Origin: Gonatopus flavifemur
Lineage: Eukaryota > Arthropoda > Insecta > Hymenoptera > Dryinidae
NCBI GenBank assembly: GCA_018340375.1
Contig: JAFFJZ010000085.1
Location: 248,001-312,000 of the forward strand
Length of the DNA stretch: 64,000 nt
Direction: 5' to 3'
Numbering within the stretch: the first letter of the stretch is position 1; every line of letters begins with the position of its first letter. The position numbers were made by a program, and so were the translations under genes. A model generated the notes under the pieces. That model worked only from the letters and a program-made list of their open reading frames with translations, did not search any database and was not told where the DNA came from. Positions 23,088 to 36,259 of this stretch are shown one piece after another.

Positions 23088-24225
23088 CGAGCCGGGCGGT
23101 ACTGGCGGAGCATGGGCCTGAGCGTGTTTTGTTTTATACGAGTCAGAGCCTGTTGTTAGCAATTTGTCACGTTTTTATAACATCTGATTTTGCTCATCAA
23201 TTGATGCACTCTTATCTATCTGCTAATCAACGTTAATGATGCTGAATGTCGGGGAAAAAGTTCCGTAATCGCTGTTCGAATCCGTTTCGTGAAAATTCAC
23301 ACTGTGCAAAACCCAATATCACGAATCTCCGCCCTGTATCTAGATTACTCATTAAAAAATTGGACTATCTCGAGTCGGGAGATCTTATTTGTTCTCCATG
23401 CAGAAAAGAATTGAGTAATGTGGATGTTAGTGAATTACGTGAGTAACTTTGAATATCTCGTTTTCTTACTCAAATTAATTATACAACCTGTTTTCAGATC
23501 TTCTGAAAAATGTAATTCCCCCAAAAAGTAAATAAAGTTCTGAACTGTTTTTACTCATATTTTCAAATTCATGTAGATAATTTCTTTCTAATTTCAACTC
23601 ATATTTTCTCATACATTTGAAAGACACTATCACGGAAAAAAACGGAAATTAAATCACGATGGCCGACAAACTAGCAACACAGAGATTTCAGATGATTCAA
23701 AAAGTGATGGTGATGGCGATTACTCGCCGCCAAGCTCTGATTCGGAAGTAAGTTTCTCAGAAAAAGTTATTAATCGAGCATCTGCTGAACATTTCAATAG
23801 ATACTTGATCATTCCATCACCAAAATTCGTAGGATGAACATAATTTCAGTTCTCGCACGATTTCCAAACTCAAAGCTAGATTTCACGATTCCAAAACTAA
23901 CCAGCAGAAGAAGATACAAATTCTAACACTTTTTCCATCTGACTTCAGCCTTAATCAAACTGCGAAATGTATGAATACTTCACGTTATTCAGTGAAAAAA
24001 GCATGAGTATTGCATAAAGGAACGGGAATCATGTTTCTACCTGAAAAAGAAATTGGTAAATGCTCTATAGTATATTTCTGTGAATTCTGAATCGCGTGAA
24101 CATGCAAAATTTCTTCGATTGTCTGATATATTGCAGGAGAAGTAATTCCTTCTAAGGGGAGTTCACTTGTGGCCTTCGTCGAGAACGGTCGTGTTTATAT
24201 TTCTCTCGATCTAGTATAGTATCAA

Positions 24226-25164
24226 ATGAAGTATCTTTACATAATGGCATCAAATGATGAAATAAAAGCCATGTTAGAGAAATTCACCGTAAGTGTGGAT
24301 GCGTTGACAACGAATTCAAGCAGTATGGATTCAAAAATGAAGAATATTGAGTCTACATTGAATGTAGTGGATACGAAAGTGAATACGGTCGAAGACACAG
24401 TGAAAAATGGTAACGAAAAAGTGCTTGAGGAATTGTCAAAATATCAGGAAAAGCGTGATGTTCTATCAAAAAAATGTGACGATCTGAGCATACGAGTGCA
24501 AGAGCTTATCAAGCAAGTTGAGTTTTTAAAGCAGGAAGATCGTCATAGAAATATCTTAGTGTACAATATTCCTGATACAAAAGAAGCAAATTTGAATCTT
24601 TTGACAACAGTACTAACAACGTTCAAGGCTGCTTGTATTGATGTCTCGGACTATAATGTAAACTTCGTTCGACGTCTCGGTCGCACCATGGGCAACAGGC
24701 CGGTGCTTGTTCCGTTCGTAAGCACTCACACGAAGGGAAATATTTTCGAAGACATCAAAGCTCTACGAGAACTGCATATACAGATATCAAATGATCTTTC
24801 GATAGCTCAACGTGAAAATCGACGATTGCTACGAAACACACGAACACAATTAGAAGCACAAGGAATATCTTCACGAATAAAAAGGTCCAAAATTTTCATA
24901 AACGATGAAGCTTATGATACTCCCTCCATTTATCAACATTTTCCTACCCTAATTGCAGCAGAACAGAGAGGCGGAAGTGACGATGACGCAAAAAGCACAT
25001 GTTCACGAGGTTCTACTTCCTCTACCGCGAGTCGGAAGGGAGGTCGTCCGGCTCTCCCATCAACGACTGGAGGAAAAAAATACAAATCCAACAGTTTAAC
25101 CACCTCTGTCCGCTCGCATCTCATGATAGGGAATAAAGGAGAAACTACTAAAGCCATGAAGTAG
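24226..25164 (+). CDS. LINE ORF1 protein, coiled coil plus RRM-like domain, intact
   Basis: 312 codons. A second Met (MASNDEIK) follows 6 codons after the first and could be the real start. Residues about 10-110 are heptad-like and charged (a coiled coil for trimerisation). At about 110 there is EDRHRNILVYNIPD, typical of the RNA-recognition-like core of LINE ORF1 proteins, followed by VNFVRRLG. The C-terminal 70 residues are low-complexity Ser/Gly/Lys. Such proteins bind the element RNA and chaperone nucleic acids. It ends with UAG at 25162-25164. The same frame continues into the endonuclease without an intervening Met before the first endonuclease motif. Confidence 0.8.
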   Translation: MKYLYIMASNDEIKAMLEKFTVSVDALTTNSSSMDSKMKNIESTLNVVDTKVNTVEDTVKNGNEKVLEELSKYQEKRDVLSKKCDDLSIRVQELIKQVEFLKQEDRHRNILVYNIPDTKEANLNLLTTVLTTFKAACIDVSDYNVNFVRRLGRTMGNRPVLVPFVSTHTKGNIFEDIKALRELHIQISNDLSIAQRENRRLLRNTRTQLEAQGISSRIKRSKIFINDEAYDTPSIYQHFPTLIAAEQRGGSDDDAKSTCSRGSTSSTASRKGGRPALPSTTGGKKYKSNSLTTSVRSHLMIGNKGETTKAMK

Positions 25165-26324
25165 CAACTGAAGACCTCTTCTAATACCGTTCCAAAGATC
25201 ATCTTCTGGAATTGTTATGGATACTCTGATATATCGGACATAAGTAATGTAATCTTCACCCAGGATATCATTTGTCTTCATAAAACGTGGCGAGGTCCCC
25301 CACCGGTCGGACTCCCAAAAGGAAATGACTTCAGCATGTACTTCGTTCCAGCAACAAGAACAGCCAACAAAGGTAGAGCCAAAGGTGGCCTAATGATATT
25401 TTTTAATCCAGAACACTATCAAACAAATCTATTATTTTCTTCAGAAGGATGTATTTACGTCAAATGTATGAATAGTCAACTTGGAACTATTTTAGGGATA
25501 TTCTACTGCTCTCCTTCTTCTGATTTAGATGAACTACTTTCGAAAACCAATGATCTGCTTGCGACCTATACCTCGAAGTATCATGACTTCTCTTCCATTT
25601 TAGGGGGGTATTTTAATGGTAGGGTGGCTGATTTGAACCAAATGGATGATATGTACTTTTCAAATGATTTTAAATTCTCGATAGTCAGAACCTCCTTAGA
25701 TGGGGTCGTAAATTCAAAAGGTCAGAATTTGGTGGAATCTATGAAGAACAATGATCTCCTTCTTCTGAATGGTCAAACGCCGAGTGACTCTCCGGCTTAA
25801 TTCACTGACGCTTCTCAACTAGGATGCTCAGTCATTGATCTGATATGGGCGAATGCTACGGCAGTGGAGTGCATTTATGACCTGCAGGTCGCACTGATAC
25901 CCACTGGCTCAGATCATTTCCCAGTGATAGTACCATTAGAGTACCCCGCAAACTCTGGAGGGGGTGAGTTGAGGGTGGAAAGTCGTTTGGCATGGAAGAC
26001 TGATTATGTCCAGATGTACGGGGATTCTTTACCGGATCCACCAAGTTCCATACAATCTAATACCACTTCGAATAAACTCTCGGAAAAATTATCTGAGGCG
26101 ATAAATACCACAGCTGGATCGCTGAGTATGATTTCAGTCATAAGAGGAGAGTCTGGTACTCCTAAAAAACCGTGGTTTGATGGAGAGTGCAGGATGAGCA
26201 AATTAAGAGTTGAACATAGTTTCAAAGATTGTGGAGCAGGTGCTTTCAGCGAGAATTATCTTACAAACTATATCATTGGAAAAAAAAGACACACAGAACT
26301 TATTCTAGTAAAGAAGGAAAAATA

Positions 26325-27609
26325 CCAGGTGTGTAAGTATGAAACCGGAATTCTTATACAGAAAGAACAGGTTTATTGTAATGATATGATACAAAGTAAC
26401 TTATTCAAAGTATTTTCCGTCGCTATCTATACATTTTTTCCATCTTCCTGGCAATTTGTGGATTCCGCGCCAAAAGAACTGTTGCTCTTCTGAGGCGAAC
26501 CAGTCATCGAGCCATTCTCGTACATCTTCGTAAGAAGTAAAGCGCTGCTCAGCAAGTGCGTGTCCCATCGATGCAAACAAGTAGTAATCGGATGGGGCAC
26601 GGTCCGGTGAGTAAGGCGCGTGCTGAAGAATCTCTCGGAACGGAACGACTCTATCGTTTTCTGGACCTGTTTTGCTTTGTGTGCTGGTGCATTGTCATGC
26701 AATAAAATCACCTTGTGTTGTCTTTGTTGGTATTCTGGTCGTTTTTCACGCAGGACTCGATCCAGATCGATCATTTGTTGTCGGTAGCGTTGAGTATCGA
26801 CAGTTTTCCCAGGTTTCAGCAGCTCGTAGTAGATTACGCCCTTCTGATCCCACCAAACACACAGCATTGTCGTTCGTCCGTAGCGGTTTGGTCTTGCCGT
26901 CGATGTTGATGGTTCACCCGTAGTAACCCATGACTTTTTGCGCTCAGGATTCTCGGAATATATCCATTTTTCATCGTCAGTCACAATTCGATGGAGAAAT
27001 GACTTTCTCTGGAACCTGGCGAGCATCATTTCGCATGATGTTTTGCGATTTTCCCGCTGTCTTTCGTTGAGTTCATGTGGGACCCATTCCTCCACCTTCA
27101 GTATCTTTCCCATGGCTTTCAACCGAAGGGAGATGGTTTCTCGGGTCGCCTTTAACTGATCCACCAGTTGTTGTTGTGTTCCAGCGTCGTCTTCGTCCAA
27201 CAAGGCTTGCAGGCCAGTGTCTTCAAACTTTTTCGGTGGTCCCCGTTTTTCGTTCCTGACGTCAAAATCGCCACTTTTGAACCGTTTGAACCACTCGAAA
27301 CACTGTGTTTCACCGAGAGCATGCTCAGCAAACGCCTCCACAAGCATTCGATGCGATTCGGCTGCGGTTTTCTCCAGATGAGAACAAAAAAGTAGTGCTG
27401 TCCGCAAATCGTAATTGGTTGGCACAAAACTCGACATGTTTATCTCTAATAAACTAACGCTACTGAATGAAACTCGTGTTATTGTGAGTTGGAAATATCT
27501 GACGGATATCAATACAATAACAAGACACCGCTCACGTGATGTGTCGGTAACTGCATCGACATCTACCGCCACCTATGGGCGAATTCTGGTTTCATACTCA
27601 CACACCTGG
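26325..27609 (-). mobile_element. Mos1-like mariner (mauritiana type), 1285 bp
   Basis: Termini are CCAGGTGTGTAAGTATGAAA and the inverse complement of CCAGGTGTGTGAGTATGAAA. TA flanks lie at 26323-26324 and 27610-27611. The element is inserted in LINE ORF2. The length and ends are those of the Mos1 group. Confidence 0.93.
26401..27437 (-). pseudogene. Mos1-like transposase with one frameshift
   Basis: It starts MSSFVPTNYD and runs about 344 codons, the usual length of the family. Order: first helix-turn-helix (AESHRMLVEAF), WFKRFKSGDFDVRNE, second helix-turn-helix, WVPHELNERQ, TDDEKWIYSENPERKKSW with the first Asp, MLCVWWDQKGVIYYELL and LLHDNAPAHK with the second Asp. A net 2-base change near 26645 (after ESFR) shifts the frame. 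In the other frame the third Asp region and the C-terminus (GHALAEQRF, FFWRGIHKLP) continue to the stop at 26401. One indel is therefore the main visible lesion. Confidence 0.92.
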
Positions 27610-30600
27610 TATAAAAACACGACTCCAAATACCCCTGCTGATGCTCCAAACTCAAACACATTTTGGAAAATTATAAATAGCCACAGACACCGTGGCTCAG
27701 CTAAGGAAGTTATAGACCTCGAAACTTGGTATAAATTTTTCCAAAATATCCAGCTTTCTAGACAGGTAAATACTCCTCTAACTTTGGCCTATTCGTATAA
27801 TCAAGCGTTAGATGCGTGTATAGAAATAAAGGAAGTCATAGAGAGTCTTGGGAACTGTAAATACGGAAAGGCCCCGGGAATTGGTACCATAAGTTCAGAA
27901 TTTTACATTCATCCATCAAATAAATGGTTATCTGAATTGACATTTATGTTCAATTAAGTTTGATAAAAAGGGGAGGTGCCTGATAGCTGGTCACGTGTAG
28001 TACTGAGGATAATCCACAAAGAGGGTGACAAAGCGAAGCCCTCCAATTATCGTCCGATTGCACTAGTTAATTCGATAACGAAAATATTCACAATGATTCT
28101 GTGTACACGTCTGAAGAACTGGGCGGTGGATAAAAGAATTATCCCTGAATTTCGATCAGGTTCTAGGAAATCACGCGGAACATTGAACAATATTTTTTCG
28201 GTAAATTCTATCATTCAAATTCATCTCAGACGGAATAGGGGTAAATTGTTCGCGCTCTTTGTGGATTTCCGAAGGGCGTTCGATTCCATAGTACATAATC
28301 GGTTGCGGGCGAAACTCCATGCGATGGGAGTGGGCTCTAAATTTATCAGAATTTCAACTAATTTGTATCCCAAAGCCTTATTCTAGGTAAAAACAAACCA
28401 TGGATGCACTGAACCTCTGCAAATCACAGAAGGCGTTTTACAAGAGGAAATATTGAGTCCAATATTGTTTTCGTTATTTCTGGCTGATATTGAGGAGTTC
28501 TACCTTAAGAAAGGGGTTAGGAGGGTATCCGTTAATCATCTCACGGAGATTTTATCACTAGCTTATGCGGATGATTCAGTTTCCTTCTCAGATTGACATT
28601 GTACAACATTATAAATTTCTAGGTATTATCTTCTCTAACTCAGCGATATTTGCTGAGCAATCAAGATTTGCCATCCAAAAAGCCAAACAATCGGTAAGCT
28701 CTACGATCGCATTAATGAATGCTATAAAACCTGACGCTTGGTCTACCATTAATACTCCATTCAATAGTCTTATAGTTGACTTTATTTTATATGGTGTCCA
28801 AGTGTGGGGCCTTCGCTATTTTGACCGAATAGGAAAGGTACAATCACACTTCCTTAAATCAGCATTGCACCTACCTAGGAGTACACCGAATTATGCTGTA
28901 AGAGCGGAGACGGGAAGGTAATGTCTCTCTATTTCAGTCTTGGAAAGACTTCTTAACTGGATGATAGAAGTACTGAAAATGCCTGACTACCGTTATCCTG
29001 AAAATTCGTATATGTAACCGAAAACAATCGAATGTAGAGAACTCCATTGTATGGACCAAAACTAGTCCAAACAATTAGAGTGAAATTATTTTATGAATAC
29101 GACGATGTGAGTTCTGTAATGCCTGGGCAGGGAGATACTGGATCTGTTAAAATTGATGGAAAAAAGGAAACGTATCAAAAACGTTTCATACTTGGAAATT
29201 TGAAATAAATTCACTTGGAATTTGAAAATGAAAACCTTGACGACAATATCAGATTCTCAAAATTCTGCTCTCCGCGACCTGTCCACTGCATTTTGGCTGG
29301 TTCTGATGGGGCACATAACGTTTGCGTTCGTCCCATTCATGAGAATGTGAATCTGATGGCTACCGGTATGAGAAACATCATTTCATTTGGACAAAATGAT
29401 TTAATAGGGAAGATTCGGCATGAAAATCCGGTACACAATACATTATTTGCAACTGTCAAATGTTTAAAAGACTAATAATGCACTTTTTTGTAATTCTCCT
29501 GTGAATTTTTATGGAAAGCTATTAGGAACTCAAATGACCTCAATGTGGCATTCTCCACATTATCGAAAAGATTGTAATATTCTACATGAATAAGCCCTTG
29601 AATTGAGTTACACAAATTCACTCAAATCTTCCCTATTTCAATTTCAAATCCAAAGCTCAAATAATACTTCTATACAGGCAGTTATATTGTACAATTGATG
29701 AGAGAAGAATATTGCGTAGCGAACTATCGTGATGTTTGACTACTTTCGCTGTGTTCAAATCCAAAGAAACAATGTTTCTCCACGGAGTGTGAGAGTTGCT
29801 GTGATAGCACTTTGGTGAAGATCATGGAGGACGTTCTCCGTAAAAACGATATTAAAGAAGTTTCTTACAAACACTGGGTTTCACAACCTCGAGCAACATT
29901 AGAAACTGTGAAAGTTCCAGTCAACCAATTTATTCGTAATTTTGAAGCGTCTAGAAAACCATTCCTTGTTCACTCTTTCATTGCTGATCAACAATCACGT
30001 TATTACAGATTTTTGAAAAACAATCTTCAGGGCGACCAAACTCTTGTTATTTGTGATTTCGCTGAAAATTATGCATTCGTGATTTAGAATGCAGTTCCTG
30101 GATTCCATCGAAATAATAACCAAGCAACTAACTATATTTCCAATAGTATTTTATCACAAAGATGATGGATCAATAAAACACAAAACATTGCTGATAATAT
30201 CTGAATGTAACAAACATGACTCGGTTGCAGTGTTCATGTTTTTGGAAATGTTCAACGAATTCCTGTCGCACTCTCGCCCGACAATGAGGAATTGCATCTT
30301 TTTTTCTGACGGGACCCCTCAACAATTTGAGAATTCCAAACACTTTCCAACAATTTATTATCACAAACAAGACTTTGGTCGTTCTGCAGTGTGGCATTTT
30401 TCAGCCACTGCTCACGGCAAAGGCCCTTGCGATGAGGCAGGCGGCGCTTTCAAAAGGAAAGCTAGAAAAGCCAGTCTCCAAATGTCATGTGATCATCAAA
30501 TTACATCAGCTTTGGAGTTGTATGAATGGGCTGAACGCGATTCTTCGGAATCAAATATTTCTGTGGAACTTCAACGATTGAGACACAGTATGTTGCATCC

Positions 30601-30840
30601 AACGTTACTCTCGTTCGTTTCATTATATATATTGATGAAAACATTCTAGTTTCGTTGTATTGAGTGGCTATCGTGAAATCAGCCCGTCATCGCCAGGATT
30701 TTATGTCATTCTGATCATAGAATCTCGCTGAGCTCCCCCTCCTTTTTTATACGTATTGGACGCGTTGGATCCCTAATGTTCCGGGTTACTTTGCTGGTTG
30801 ATTTGTATTGCTGTCCTCGCTGCTTCAAGTTATTAAGTTC

Positions 30841-33800
30841 CGAGATGGAGGATTCAATTAACCAACAACTCTCCTATCTTAACCGCATAGACTGTCAATA
30901 TTCTGATTTCAAAGAGGACGGCTCTAGGCGAATGACAAAAAGTAATTGTACCACTCGTATGCAAAACCTAGATAAAGTTTGGTCACAATTTGGGGCCAAT
31001 CAATGTAAGCATCTCCCCAGTGTTGCGTCATTGGAGAATAGGTCATACTTCGCCGGAAATCTCTTCGACTCGACGGAGGAAATGTATCTAGAAAGATGTG
31101 CCGAATTTCAGACTTTCCTGGATTCCTTCCATGTGCCTACGTCTTCGAGCAGAACTCCTGTGCAGGCTCTTTTCAACGAGGAGGTTGAACGTTCACCTCG
31201 CATTCCATTGCCTGAATTCAAAGGGGATTACAAGAAATGGGAATCCTTCAGATACCTTTTCACCACTTCAGTAGACGATAAGATTAACATTTCTAACGTG
31301 ACAAAGTTGCATCATCTTGAAACGTGCCTCGAGGGAGAGGTGGCTCGAATTATCAGTTCCTATGTTGCAACAGCTGATAATTATGAATGAGCTTGGTAAA
31401 GCCTCCAAGAAAAGTATGAAGACCGAAGTCACTTAGTTTTTTCTCATGTACCTGCAATTTATAATATCAAACCCATGGAGAGTGAATCCTCTGCCGAAAT
31501 GAGGAGGTTGTTGGCAGGATTCAATACGCCATTCGTTGCTTTAAGGGCCCTAAAGCGTCCTACTCAGCACTGGAACGATTTGCTCGTCTATCATTTGCTG
31601 TCACTGCTGGATGTTGAAGTTCGGAAACGTTGGGAGCACTCACAGGTTAGTTCTGAGGCAAAAAGGAGCCTCCCACGCTGAAAAGACTGTTAGAATTCTT
31701 AGGAAACCACATTTCAATATCAGAGTCCATAGAGGAACCCAATTCCAAACTTCCCAGGAATTCTCAACCTAGCTTGCTTATCCCTAGTGAGGCAGAAGGG
31801 CCAGGAAATTCCGCTATCTCCACAACTGGGGCACCCCATGTGGAAACTCGTGGCGATCCGCACGCCTCCCTGGTCTCGAAGTACGATAAATGCCAGTTTT
31901 GCGACAGTAATCATTTCTTTTTGTTTTTTGTATACTATAAATCTAAAAACCCGGCTGAGCGAGAGGGATTGATCACGGCCCACAAGCGATGCTACAATTG
32001 TCTAGCTAACCATTCAGTTAAAAAATGCAGATTGAAGAGGAGATGTCAGCACTGTGGCGGCATGCAGCATTCAAGCATACATTCCGACATCCGGAAATGT
32101 TCTAATGCCCTCCCCAATACCGAAACCGAACTCAGTACATCAAAAGTGGCTGAGTCCAGCGAGGCGAAGGCTATTCACACTTTGGTCAACTCGAGCCTGC
32201 GGCTGCTACCGTTTTGCTTTCAACTGCTATGATCAAGATTTACTCAGGAAACGGTAATAGTCTCCTAGCTAGGGCCCTGATTGACCAAGGTTCACAATCC
32301 TCGTTTATCTCTGGATCTCTCTGTGAACGGTTGGAATTGAAGTATCGCCCTATCAGCGTGCTCGTTTCAGGGGTAGCGGACAAACACCACTTCACCTGCC
32401 GAAAGTTGGTCAACTTCACGATCAAACCCCGTTGTGACTCTGACTCTGCACATTCAGCACATGCCTATGTACTGCCTAAAATCACTTCCTATGCACCTTG
32501 AGTCGCTAACGAAGTCAGAGACTTCCGCCATTTGCAAGGCATATTCTGAGCTGATCCCAACTACACCGGTCGGGGCAGATTGATGTATCACTTGGAGCCA
32601 CGATTCACGCTGCTATAGTAGGAGGTTTGCTACGAGGGGATTCAGGAGAGCCGATTGTCATGAATTCTCAGCTTGGCTGGTCAATATCCGGGCCAGCCTT
32701 GATATCGCAATGCAATGCACGACTTTCTGTACTGCATGTATCCGAAGATATGAACCTAGAAGAATTGTTTCAACGATTCTATAATCAGGAGCAAATGCCT
32801 CAATTAGAACCAAAAATCCTTCCTCCTGATGAGGAGTATGTGAATAGTTTGTTTAACGAAACCACGACTAGAGACGAATCAGGTCGCTACAGAGTTAGAC
32901 TACCTTTCAAGGAGTCAGAAGTAGAACCCGATTTTCTTAGGTCGTTCAACCTCGCAAAAACCATGCTGGTGCGCATGGAGAAACGCTTCATTTCTGACGC
33001 TACCCTTGCTAATCTCTATAGAGTTCACGTCCGAATACGCGGATTCAGGCCACATGACCCTAGTCCAAGATTCGGACGAACCCAATTGTAAATATTCCGT
33101 CTTACACCATGGGGTGTTGAAAACCTCCGGAACTGGTACTCAAATACGTACTTTTTCAATGGGTCCGCTGAAGCTGCCAATGCGATTTCAATCAATGATA
33201 CTCTACATTGTGGTCCGTATTTCCTACAGGATCTGCCGGAGATCCTATGGTGATGGAGACAATACCGCTTCGTTTCTCTTACGTACATTGAACAGATGTT
33301 TCGTCAGATCAGAGTCCACCCTGACGACCAGAAATTCCAGCTTATATTATGGCGAAATAGTCCCGCAAAAGAAATAGGAGTTTGGAGTCACCAGACAGTG
33401 AACTACGGAATGATTTCCAGCCCTCTCTTGGCTATGCGTGTGCTGAGGCAATTGGCCTAGGACGGGAAGGGAAGGTTTCCGTTAGGAGCTGAACTGCACA
33501 GCAAGGTTACCTATATGGATGACATCCCATCGGGTGGCCATACTATAGAGGAGGCTTCCGAAAAATTACACCAGCTGATTGAAGTTTGCAAGGTGGGTGG
33601 TTTCACCTTGCACAAGTGGATGGCTAACGATGTTCGTTTGCTACCAATATCCATAGCTGGAATTGTGTGGATGATTATTTTCACTTTAGGCTAGATATCG
33701 ACTCAAAAAGGAAGTCTTGTACCAAGAAAGCTGTGCTATGAGGAGTGGCTGAGGTATTTTACCCCTCTGGTTGGATAGCTCCTGTACTCCTAACCGCGGA

Positions 33801-35600
33801 AATATTCTTACAGCAACTTTGATTAGCTCAAATTGACTGGGACACAGAATTACCCCCAGACCTGGAGCATCCATGGCTCAAATGGTGCGATAATATTCAA
33901 GCTGTCAATAATCTGGAAATTTCACGCCGGCTGAAATATATTCCTGGCAGCACTGTTGAGATTCATGGTTTCGCGGATGCTTCTAAGTTAGCTTATGGCT
34001 CTGTAGTTTATTAACGCGTCTCGCATCAAGGCGAAATCTCCGTTAGAATGCTGCAGTCCAAGACTAAATTCGCCCCCGTCAAAAGTCCCATTTCAATTCC
34101 TACGCTGGAATTATTTGCTGCCGTATTGCTATCTCAATGAGTCAAAAAGACCGAGTCCTAACTAGGGATGAGAATACACTCGATCCATTTGTGGTTCGAC
34201 TCAATGGACGTTCTCTACTGGCTGAGATCTCACCCTTCTCGTTGGCCAGTCTTCCTGGCCAACAAATGTACCAAAATTCATGCGCTGCAACCACACGCTA
34301 TGTGGCACCATGTGCGTTCCACCGATAATCCTGGAGATTGCGCCTCGAGGGGTATTGAATCAACTGTATCGCTGGAATTCTCGCTCTGGTGGAACGGGTC
34401 AAAATGGCTTGGAGAAAAGTTCGGACTAGGTCCCTCTTTCAGCCGATTCAACGAAAATTCTGGAGAATCACATTTTCTCGTTACAAGTCGTCCCAGTGGC
34501 AACCGTGAGCCCACAACCTGGGACATAATAGCTAGATATTCATCCGCTACCCGCCTTTTCGAAATTACTGCTCACGTTTCAAGGTTGGTTCATTCATTAG
34601 CTCTCAAGTCTAAATCGTCATTCCTAGCCCGATCTTCACTATTCTCGTTCCAATGGTTCCTTACACCTCCATTGGATGACAACTGCTTGCTCTCACCAGC
34701 TGAATTAGAAGGGGCCGAACGTGTCCTAATATATCATACTCAAAGTACTTCGCTTTCAGAAGGCTGGAAAAGTCTAAGTAGAGACCATATTTTTAAAAAC
34801 AGTCCCATCGCTGAGCTGGATCCCTTGATCGACGAACGGCTTATTGGGGTGAGTGGCAGGCTGCGGAATTCATTGTTTAGCTACAGCGGAGAGCATCCTT
34901 TCATCTTGCCCTACGAAGCCTAGCTGTCGCGCTTAATGGTAAAATACTACCATTCTGAGACCCTTCATGGAGGCGTCAGACTCACGCTAGCTACCTTGAG
35001 GCAAGAGTTTTGGATAATGCGAGGAGGACCTTGAGTGAGATCTATCATCAATGAATGCATTCCTCGCATACGATTTAGAGGCAGCCCTGCGTATCATATC
35101 CTTGAGCACGGAAGCTGTTCACTTAGAACTGGTTGCCAGCTACAATAGCCAAGGCTTCATCGCCGCATTTCGGCGTTCAACTGCCCAGCGCGGCCATTGC
35201 TCCCCCCTATATAGCGATCAGGGAACAACCTTTGTAGGGGCTGACACAGAACTCAAGTAAATGTACCACAGGTCTTGAGCCCATTCACTCGTATGAGAGA
35301 ATTTTCTCTCGAGCGAGGGCACCACGTGGCACTATAACCCTCCCGGGGCTCCCTATTCCGGGGATATCTGGGAAGCAGCTGTTGAGTCGACTAAGCACCA
35401 CCTCCAATGAGTCATTGGATTGAGCACCTTGACATTTGAGGAATTTTACACGCTTCCCACACAAATAGAGGCTTGTCTCAACTCCAGACCGCTACTACCT
35501 CTTTCTAATGACCCAGCAGATACTTCATTCTTGACTCCAGCCCACTTACTGATCGGGTCGGGTTCATACCTTTACAGCTTGGGTCAGTTATAGTTTTAAG
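30841..35600 (+). pseudogene. BEL/Pao gag-pol, decayed
   Basis: The domain order is complete. Gag: about 30841-31690, with PLPEFKGDYKKWESF. Zinc knuckles: about 31985-32100 (CYNCLANHSVKKC, CQHCGGMQHSSIH). Aspartic protease: about 32214-32500 (ALIDQGSQSSFIS, a DQG-type active site as in many BEL elements). A linker with LGWSISGP and a GRYRVRLP motif leads into the reverse transcriptase (about 33150-33660, YMDDI). RNase H: about 33950-34350 (GFADASKLAYG, WFDSMDVLYWL, NPGDCASRG). Integrase: about 34930-35580 (HGGVRLTLATLRQEFW, AVHLELV, YSDQGTTFVGA). Many stops and frameshifts interrupt it (for example near 31390, 32500, 33460, 34010 and 35020). Confidence 0.85.
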
Positions 35601-35675
35601 TTAGCTTTCACATCTATGCTCTTACCACCCATCGCTGTTGTTCCTTTTTGTATTTCGAAATGAGGTGGGTGGAAA

Positions 35676-36080
35676 TGTTGAAGCGAACAGAAATATACAG
35701 AGGCCGATGCACCTGTCGCACCCTCTACTCGTGCTTCGTCACGGAAATCGCTCTCTCGAAGAAAGCACTTCCTACGGACAAAGGGTCTACGTGACTTTCG
35801 TTTCGTATTCATTGCAAATTTATATGTATTCGTGATTTTGGATTTAATTTGACTTTGGTACGATCAGTACCGCTTGTACCGTGGAAGAATAAAGACGTGT
35901 TCAATTACTATCTATGTTGAACACGTGTCTTACGTTAATTTTCACTGACCATCTCGCCTTCCCGTCTTCACAATATTCGGAAGAATATAAATTGGATTAT
36001 AGTGGAATTTCTCCTGCAATCAACAGTTTTTATTCACCCTACATAACTCATTCTCTTCCACTGTGCTAACACGCTTAACA
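35676..36080 (+). repeat. 3' LTR of the BEL/Pao element
   Basis: Starts TGTTGAAGC and ends ACGCTTAACA; co-linear with 21042-21446. Confidence 0.9.
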
Positions 36081-36259
36081 TTTCATATACATAGAAGTTC
36101 TTGATAAGATCAATTGCATGTTGTAAATAAAATATATTTTGAGCTCAATATTATATTTTTTCATTGAATTGAATGAAATCTTGTATTTTTGTACCAAGGA
36201 AGTTCGAATTGTTTGAAATGTGATAAAAATTCTTCAAAATCACTCATTCTATCTGTGTA

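Larger units (their letters stand above)
25165..28920 (+). pseudogene. LINE ORF2: endonuclease and reverse transcriptase, split by a mariner
   Basis: The endonuclease runs about 25190-25950: IIFWNCYG, CLHKTW (usually a Glu here), GGYFNGR (usually Asp), SVIDLIWAN and TGSDHFPV. A UAA lies at 25798-25800. The frame is interrupted at a TA (26323-26324) by the mariner and resumes after 27611 with FWKIIN and KYGKAPGIG. The reverse transcriptase follows at about 27976-28600: RIIHKEGDKAKPSNYRPIAL, LFVDFRRAFDS, a degraded EILSPILFSLFL and the catalytic AYADDS. There are stops near 27955, 28384 and 28594. Removing the mariner with one TA joins the two halves in frame. Confidence 0.8.
24160..29050 (+). 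mobile_element. Non-LTR retrotransposon with ORF1 and ORF2, split by a mariner
   Basis: Family B coding similarity stops near 24150 and resumes near 29066, so the LINE lies between. ORF1 is intact, ORF2 decayed. The clade is uncertain: the coiled-coil plus RRM-like ORF1 and the APE endonuclease fit the Jockey/CR1/L2 groups. Exact ends are not determined. Confidence 0.75.
23246..30650 (+). pseudogene. Transposase-like arthropod gene (family B), in pieces, split by a LINE
   Basis: Pieces in order: an N-terminal cysteine-rich exon at 23246-23443 (CSNPF, then ICSPCRKEL, probably zinc-binding); an acidic stretch at 23640-23755 (ISDDSKSDGDGDYSPP); a helix-turn-helix-like stretch at about 23910-24060 (QKKIQILTLF, SRYSVKK); then after the LINE 29066-29475 (VKLFYEYDDVSSVMPG, FSKFCSPRPVHCILAG, NVCVRPIHENVNLM) and 29812-30650. 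The last part has CDFAENY, FSDGTPQQF and HGKGPCDEAGG, three acidic motifs spaced as in an RNase-H-like nuclease, and ends with LELYEWAE. I recognise the pattern from many uncharacterised arthropod and cnidarian proteins, but I cannot give the superfamily a name. In-frame stops (for example after GNLK near 29207) show it is dead. Confidence 0.65.
21042..36080 (+). mobile_element. BEL/Pao LTR retrotransposon, carrying nested insertions
   Basis: Two direct LTRs of about 405 bp bracket a gag-pol relic. The leader between the 5' LTR and gag is more than 9 kb and contains other elements (23.05-30.66 kb). Flanking bases are TATCA on the left and TTTCA on the right, a possible 5 bp duplication with one mismatch. 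The insertion lies between the Harbinger transposase stop and a minus-strand frame at 36260-36510 that may belong to the same Harbinger element. Confidence 0.85.
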
